Of a stretch of 8,205 nt of DNA, positions 5,337 through 8,205 are shown piece after piece; position 1 is the stretch's first letter, and each line of letters opens with the position of its first letter. This DNA is from Treponema sp. (GTDB lineage: Bacteria; Spirochaetota; Spirochaetia; Treponematales; Breznakiellaceae). The stretch spans positions 1-8,205 of the forward strand of contig WQXC01000075.1 of assembly GCA_009785045.1 (NCBI GenBank), given 5' to 3'. The notes under the pieces were generated by a model. The model was given only the letters and a program-made list of their open reading frames with translations, was not told the origin of the DNA and did no database searches. The position numbers were made by a program, and so were the translations under genes.

Positions 5337-7115
5337 ATGAGGAAACCTTTAGCGTCGCGTTTAATCGGTCTTGCAGCTTTGTACTGTGTCATATTCTGCC
5401 TTATAGTAATTCTGCAATTTTCAAATAAGGGAAGCTTTTCCATTTCTGCGGGAGCGATGACCATAAGAGGCAGCTACTCACAATCGTCGCAAATAACGCC
5501 GCAGGAAGCATTACATGAAGAAGCGCAGGATATATCCGGGGGTGTAAAGGTTTTTTACGGCGGGCTTGAGTTCAACCTAAAGGAAGAACGCGGCAAAGGC
5601 CTGATACTGATGGATATTAACGGAATAAACAGGCCGGTAAATCCGGAATTAATGATCATTACAGATAATATAGCGCGTTTTATTCTGCCCGGCGGAACAA
5701 CGCTTACATTTAATTCGATTGATTCAGCGGGAAGCAATGAATTGCAGATTTATGCAGAGTTTGCGGCAAACATTTCAGAAATTACAATTCCTGTTATTCC
5801 CCGCCGTTCGTCGCTTGTCAGGGATTCAGGGCAGCTTGGCATCATGTTCGCAGGCTCGCGGTATGTATTCAGCAGTCTTGGGCAGGAACTTGAAAATGGA
5901 TATTTAAGCCTTTCAAGAGACAATACTTTTATTTCGTACCGCTCAAGGGGAAGACAAAGAGCGTTTGATCCTGCAGATTATATAATCACGCAGGTGCAAA
6001 ATTACGACAGAGTTTTAAGAACATGGCAGGATACAAATTTTGTACAATGGAATCAAAATGCTGCAAACCTTAATAACGAAGATGATATTATCGCTTACAG
6101 TGCGCAATCGCTTTTACGCGGCAATTACGCGGCTGCCACAGAAGCTATCTCGCGCGATTTTATAAACAGCCCAAGGCAGAGTTACAGATCGGCAGGATTC
6201 ATAGGAGGAATGTCTGGCGCTTACACTTCGTTCCTGGCTTCGGAAAACGATAGAATGAATCAGATTACCCGTTTAATAAGAGAGAGATCCCTTAACATTT
6301 TAAAACAGGAACATATTTTAAATTTCCTGTTCACACGAAGCAATTTAGTCCTTGCCAACGAAGTCATCGATATAATTTACGGCGCAAGTCCGGATATGTT
6401 AATCTCAGATTACTGTCCTGGTCTTTTGGAAGCTTTTTACGACATCAGACGCTGGCGCCCGGAAGCAAGCAATATTATCGATCATTTATCTGATCAGATT
6501 TTAGTGCTGGTTTCTGAAAATATAAACCGGGATACAGATCATGACGCTGTTTACGCATCAAGCGCCGAAAGCAATAATTCCGAATATAGTTTAAGGCTTG
6601 GAAAGGCGCTTGTATTCTGGGCAGACACAACCCAGAACACTGAATGGTCAGGGATAGGAAAATCATTAATACTATCTGCGATATCAAGCGGAAATGCCGG
6701 AAGACTTCATAACATTTTAAATCCGGCGGATTACTATCCAAGAGAAACATGGCTCACCAACGAAGGACACTGGGCATGGACTGTTTCACCGTCTGTCAGA
6801 GCATCGTACATAGAAGGCAACCTGAACTTCGCCGTTTCGTTTCCTCCCAATATGTCACATCATTTAATAATCCGCGGAGTCCGTCCTTTTATCAGAATAC
6901 AAATTCACGGAATGGATTGGAGATCAGACAGTCAGTTTGAACGCTACGATTCGTCCGGTTGGGTGTATTATCCGGAAAATCAAATATTAATATTAAAACT
7001 TAGACATCGCACAACAGTGGAGAATGTCAGATTAATTTACAGAATAGAAGAACCGCGGCCGGTTGTTGAAGCAGATACAGAAACTGAAACAAACCCGGGA
7101 GTTACCGTTGAATAG
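5337..7115 (+). CDS. Exported or membrane-anchored protein of unknown function (592 residues)
   Basis: I do not recognise a named family. The ATG is supported by AAGGA 5 bases upstream. Residues 8-27 (RLIGLAALYCVIFCLIVILQ) form one hydrophobic segment, either a signal peptide or a signal anchor, placing the rest in the periplasm. Three zones follow. Residues about 68-215 are beta-rich (KVFYGGLEFNL, ARFILPGGTTLTFNSI). Residues about 215-470 are mostly helical and contain repeat-like helices (IIAYSAQSLLRGNYAAATEA). From about 472 to 572 the chain is beta-rich again, ending YYPENQILILKLRHRTTVEN, which resembles accessory beta-sandwich domains of carbohydrate-active proteins only in general style. 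The last 20 residues are acidic and disordered-looking. No catalytic motif is visible. It overlaps the downstream TPR gene and should be co-expressed with it; the pair may form a complex. Gene reality is near certain, function unknown. Confidence 0.85.
   Translation: MRKPLASRLIGLAALYCVIFCLIVILQFSNKGSFSISAGAMTIRGSYSQSSQITPQEALHEEAQDISGGVKVFYGGLEFNLKEERGKGLILMDINGINRPVNPELMIITDNIARFILPGGTTLTFNSIDSAGSNELQIYAEFAANISEITIPVIPRRSSLVRDSGQLGIMFAGSRYVFSSLGQELENGYLSLSRDNTFISYRSRGRQRAFDPADYIITQVQNYDRVLRTWQDTNFVQWNQNAANLNNEDDIIAYSAQSLLRGNYAAATEAISRDFINSPRQSYRSAGFIGGMSGAYTSFLASENDRMNQITRLIRERSLNILKQEHILNFLFTRSNLVLANEVIDIIYGASPDMLISDYCPGLLEAFYDIRRWRPEASNIIDHLSDQILVLVSENINRDTDHDAVYASSAESNNSEYSLRLGKALVFWADTTQNTEWSGIGKSLILSAISSGNAGRLHNILNPADYYPRETWLTNEGHWAWTVSPSVRASYIEGNLNFAVSFPPNMSHHLIIRGVRPFIRIQIHGMDWRSDSQFERYDSSGWVYYPENQILILKLRHRTTVENVRLIYRIEEPRPVVEADTETETNPGVTVE
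7097..7101 (+). promoter_or_regulatory. Ribosome binding site selecting the TTG start of the signal-anchored TPR gene
   Basis: GGGAG lies 6 bases before a TTG at 7108, inside the end of the preceding gene. It is what favours 7108 over the in-frame TTG at 7063, which has no comparable site. Confidence 0.45.
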
Positions 7116-8163
7116 GCGGGAATTTTTTCTTTTAGTAACTATTGTCCTGGCAGTTTTATTTATCGCAGTTTTATGCAGTATAATTTTTACATGTAAAGGC
7201 AAAGAAACGCCGTATGAAGAGACAGAAATATATATCGACATTGATGATCCGGAAGAAACAGAAGAAGAAATTTTAGACGAAGAAGAGGAAGATTCAGGAG
7301 TTCGCGTTTCTTATCAAACTCAGCGGCCGCTGTCTTCTCTTTCTGGGTTAAGCCGGCTTCATGGAATGGGTGTATATGTTTCAGAAATCGATCCTATTAA
7401 TTACGAAAACCCCGATCTTGATATTTTAAGGCATATGGGCGCTGACCAGTTTTTAATTTCATTTCTTGCAGGCGAACAGCATTACCGCGAAGGTGATGTA
7501 GACAGAGCTATTTCTGAATATACGGTATCTATTAACCGCAACGGCGATTTTTTGGAAGCTTATATTTCGCGCGGGAATGCATGGATGAAAAAACGCGAAT
7601 ACAGCCGCGCCATTGATGATTATACCCGCGCTATCAGGCTTGATAACACTAAAGCGGAACTATACAATTACCGCGGTTACGCAAGGCTTGAACGCAGAGA
7701 AATGAATCTTGCTATCGAAGATTTTTCGCGCGCTATAACAATTAACAGAAATTATGTTGATGCTCTTGTTAACCGGTCACATGTCTTATACCAAACCGGA
7801 AACTATATTGGCGTTATAGAAGATTGCGACAGAATTATTGCCCTGGAACCATTAAATGCAGTAATCTGGAACAGGCGCGGCAGCGCATGGTATGCAAGGG
7901 AAGACGACGACAGGGCAATAAGGGATTTTACAGAAGCAATAAGGATAAGGGGTGATTATGCTCTTGCCCTGTACAACCGCGGAAACGCATGGTACAGCAA
8001 ACGTGAGTACGACAGAGCTCTTGCTGATTTAAACAGATGCCTGTCCATAAATCCTTCATATGCTGCGGCATATTCAAGCAGAGGAAATATTTTCCAATTA
8101 ATGGGAAACAGAGAAAGCGCCGCGGCAGACTTTGCTGCAGCAGAGCGATTGCAAAACAGGTAG
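7108..8163 (+). CDS. Signal-anchored protein with acidic linker and seven TPRs
   Basis: I choose the TTG at 7108 (351 residues) because GGGAG precedes it by 6 bases and it puts NRREFF directly before the membrane segment. A TTG at 7063 would give 366 residues and a 53-base overlap with the upstream gene; the chosen start overlaps it by 8. No ATG is available near the N-terminus. Order: a short basic N-terminus; one membrane helix (FLLVTIVLAVLFIAVLCSII); a strongly acidic linker (7216-7296, Glu/Asp-rich); a low-complexity stretch; then seven consecutive 34-residue TPRs from about 7441 to the end. Units 2, 5 and 6 are closely alike (RGNAWMKKREYSRAIDDYTR, RGSAWYAREDDDRAIRDFTE, RGNAWYSKREYDRALADLN), which suggests internal duplication. 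The orientation should put the TPRs in the periplasm. It is probably a protein-binding scaffold for the 592-residue protein encoded just upstream. No enzyme domain is visible. Confidence 0.86.
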   Translation: MNRREFFLLVTIVLAVLFIAVLCSIIFTCKGKETPYEETEIYIDIDDPEETEEEILDEEEEDSGVRVSYQTQRPLSSLSGLSRLHGMGVYVSEIDPINYENPDLDILRHMGADQFLISFLAGEQHYREGDVDRAISEYTVSINRNGDFLEAYISRGNAWMKKREYSRAIDDYTRAIRLDNTKAELYNYRGYARLERREMNLAIEDFSRAITINRNYVDALVNRSHVLYQTGNYIGVIEDCDRIIALEPLNAVIWNRRGSAWYAREDDDRAIRDFTEAIRIRGDYALALYNRGNAWYSKREYDRALADLNRCLSINPSYAAAYSSRGNIFQLMGNRESAAADFAAAERLQNR

Positions 8164-8165
8164 AT

Positions 8166-8204
8166 TTACTCTATTACCCTGTCTAAACCTTCCTTAAAAA
8201 GTCC
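8166..8204 (-). CDS. Possible C-terminus of a convergent gene running in from the right edge
   Basis: On the minus strand the last bases of the window read as 12 sense codons (GLFKEGLDRVIE) followed by TAA at 8168-8166. This looks like an amphipathic helix ending a protein, and would place a convergent gene 2 bases from the TPR gene's stop, as seen at 2684/2691. Twelve codons are too few to name a family, and chance is a real alternative. Confidence 0.3.
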   Translation of the reverse strand, partial: GLFKEGLDRVIE

Positions 8205-8205
8205 G

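Overview
The window looks like a compact chromosomal stretch of a host-associated spirochaete, most likely Treponema or a relative. The basis is overall protein character: a WD40-caspase protein, a KY-like transglutaminase protein, a TraB-family membrane protein, and TPR proteins exported or anchored at the envelope, all moderately AT-rich and tightly packed. No rRNA or marker gene is present, so this assignment is an inference. I see no tRNA, rRNA, CRISPR array, insertion sequence, integrase or attachment site. Codon and base usage look uniform across the genes, so nothing points to recent transfer.

Layout, left to right: (1) the 3' part of a plus-strand gene that enters from the left edge and encodes WD40 blades, a beta-rich linker and a caspase/metacaspase-type (peptidase C14) domain with an apparently intact His/Cys dyad. 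(2) A 77-bp gap holding an 11-bp perfect inverted repeat whose right arm contains the ribosome binding site of the next gene. (3) A plus-strand, signal-peptide-bearing transglutaminase-like protein resembling the kyphoscoliosis-peptidase (KY) type, with Cys-His-Asp visible. (4) A minus-strand pair convergent with it: an exported protein made almost wholly of TPRs (3884-5254), then a TraB-family membrane protein (2691-3887), coupled by a 4-base ATGA overlap. (5) An 82-bp divergent promoter region rich in short repeats. (6) A plus-strand pair: an exported or membrane-anchored 592-residue protein of unknown function, and an overlapping signal-anchored protein with an acidic linker and seven TPRs. 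(7) At the right edge, a possible C-terminus of another convergent minus-strand gene.

How they may work together: most of the proteins act at or outside the inner membrane, and four of the six are assembled from repeat or interaction modules (WD40, TPR) or protease-like folds (caspase, transglutaminase-like, TraB/GxxH). The two operon-like pairs look like scaffold-plus-effector arrangements: TPR with TraB, and the unknown protein with TPR. No functional link between the caspase gene and the rest can be shown from sequence alone. The most unusual DNA-level feature is the hairpin that should occlude the KY-like gene's ribosome binding site on read-through transcripts from the caspase gene.
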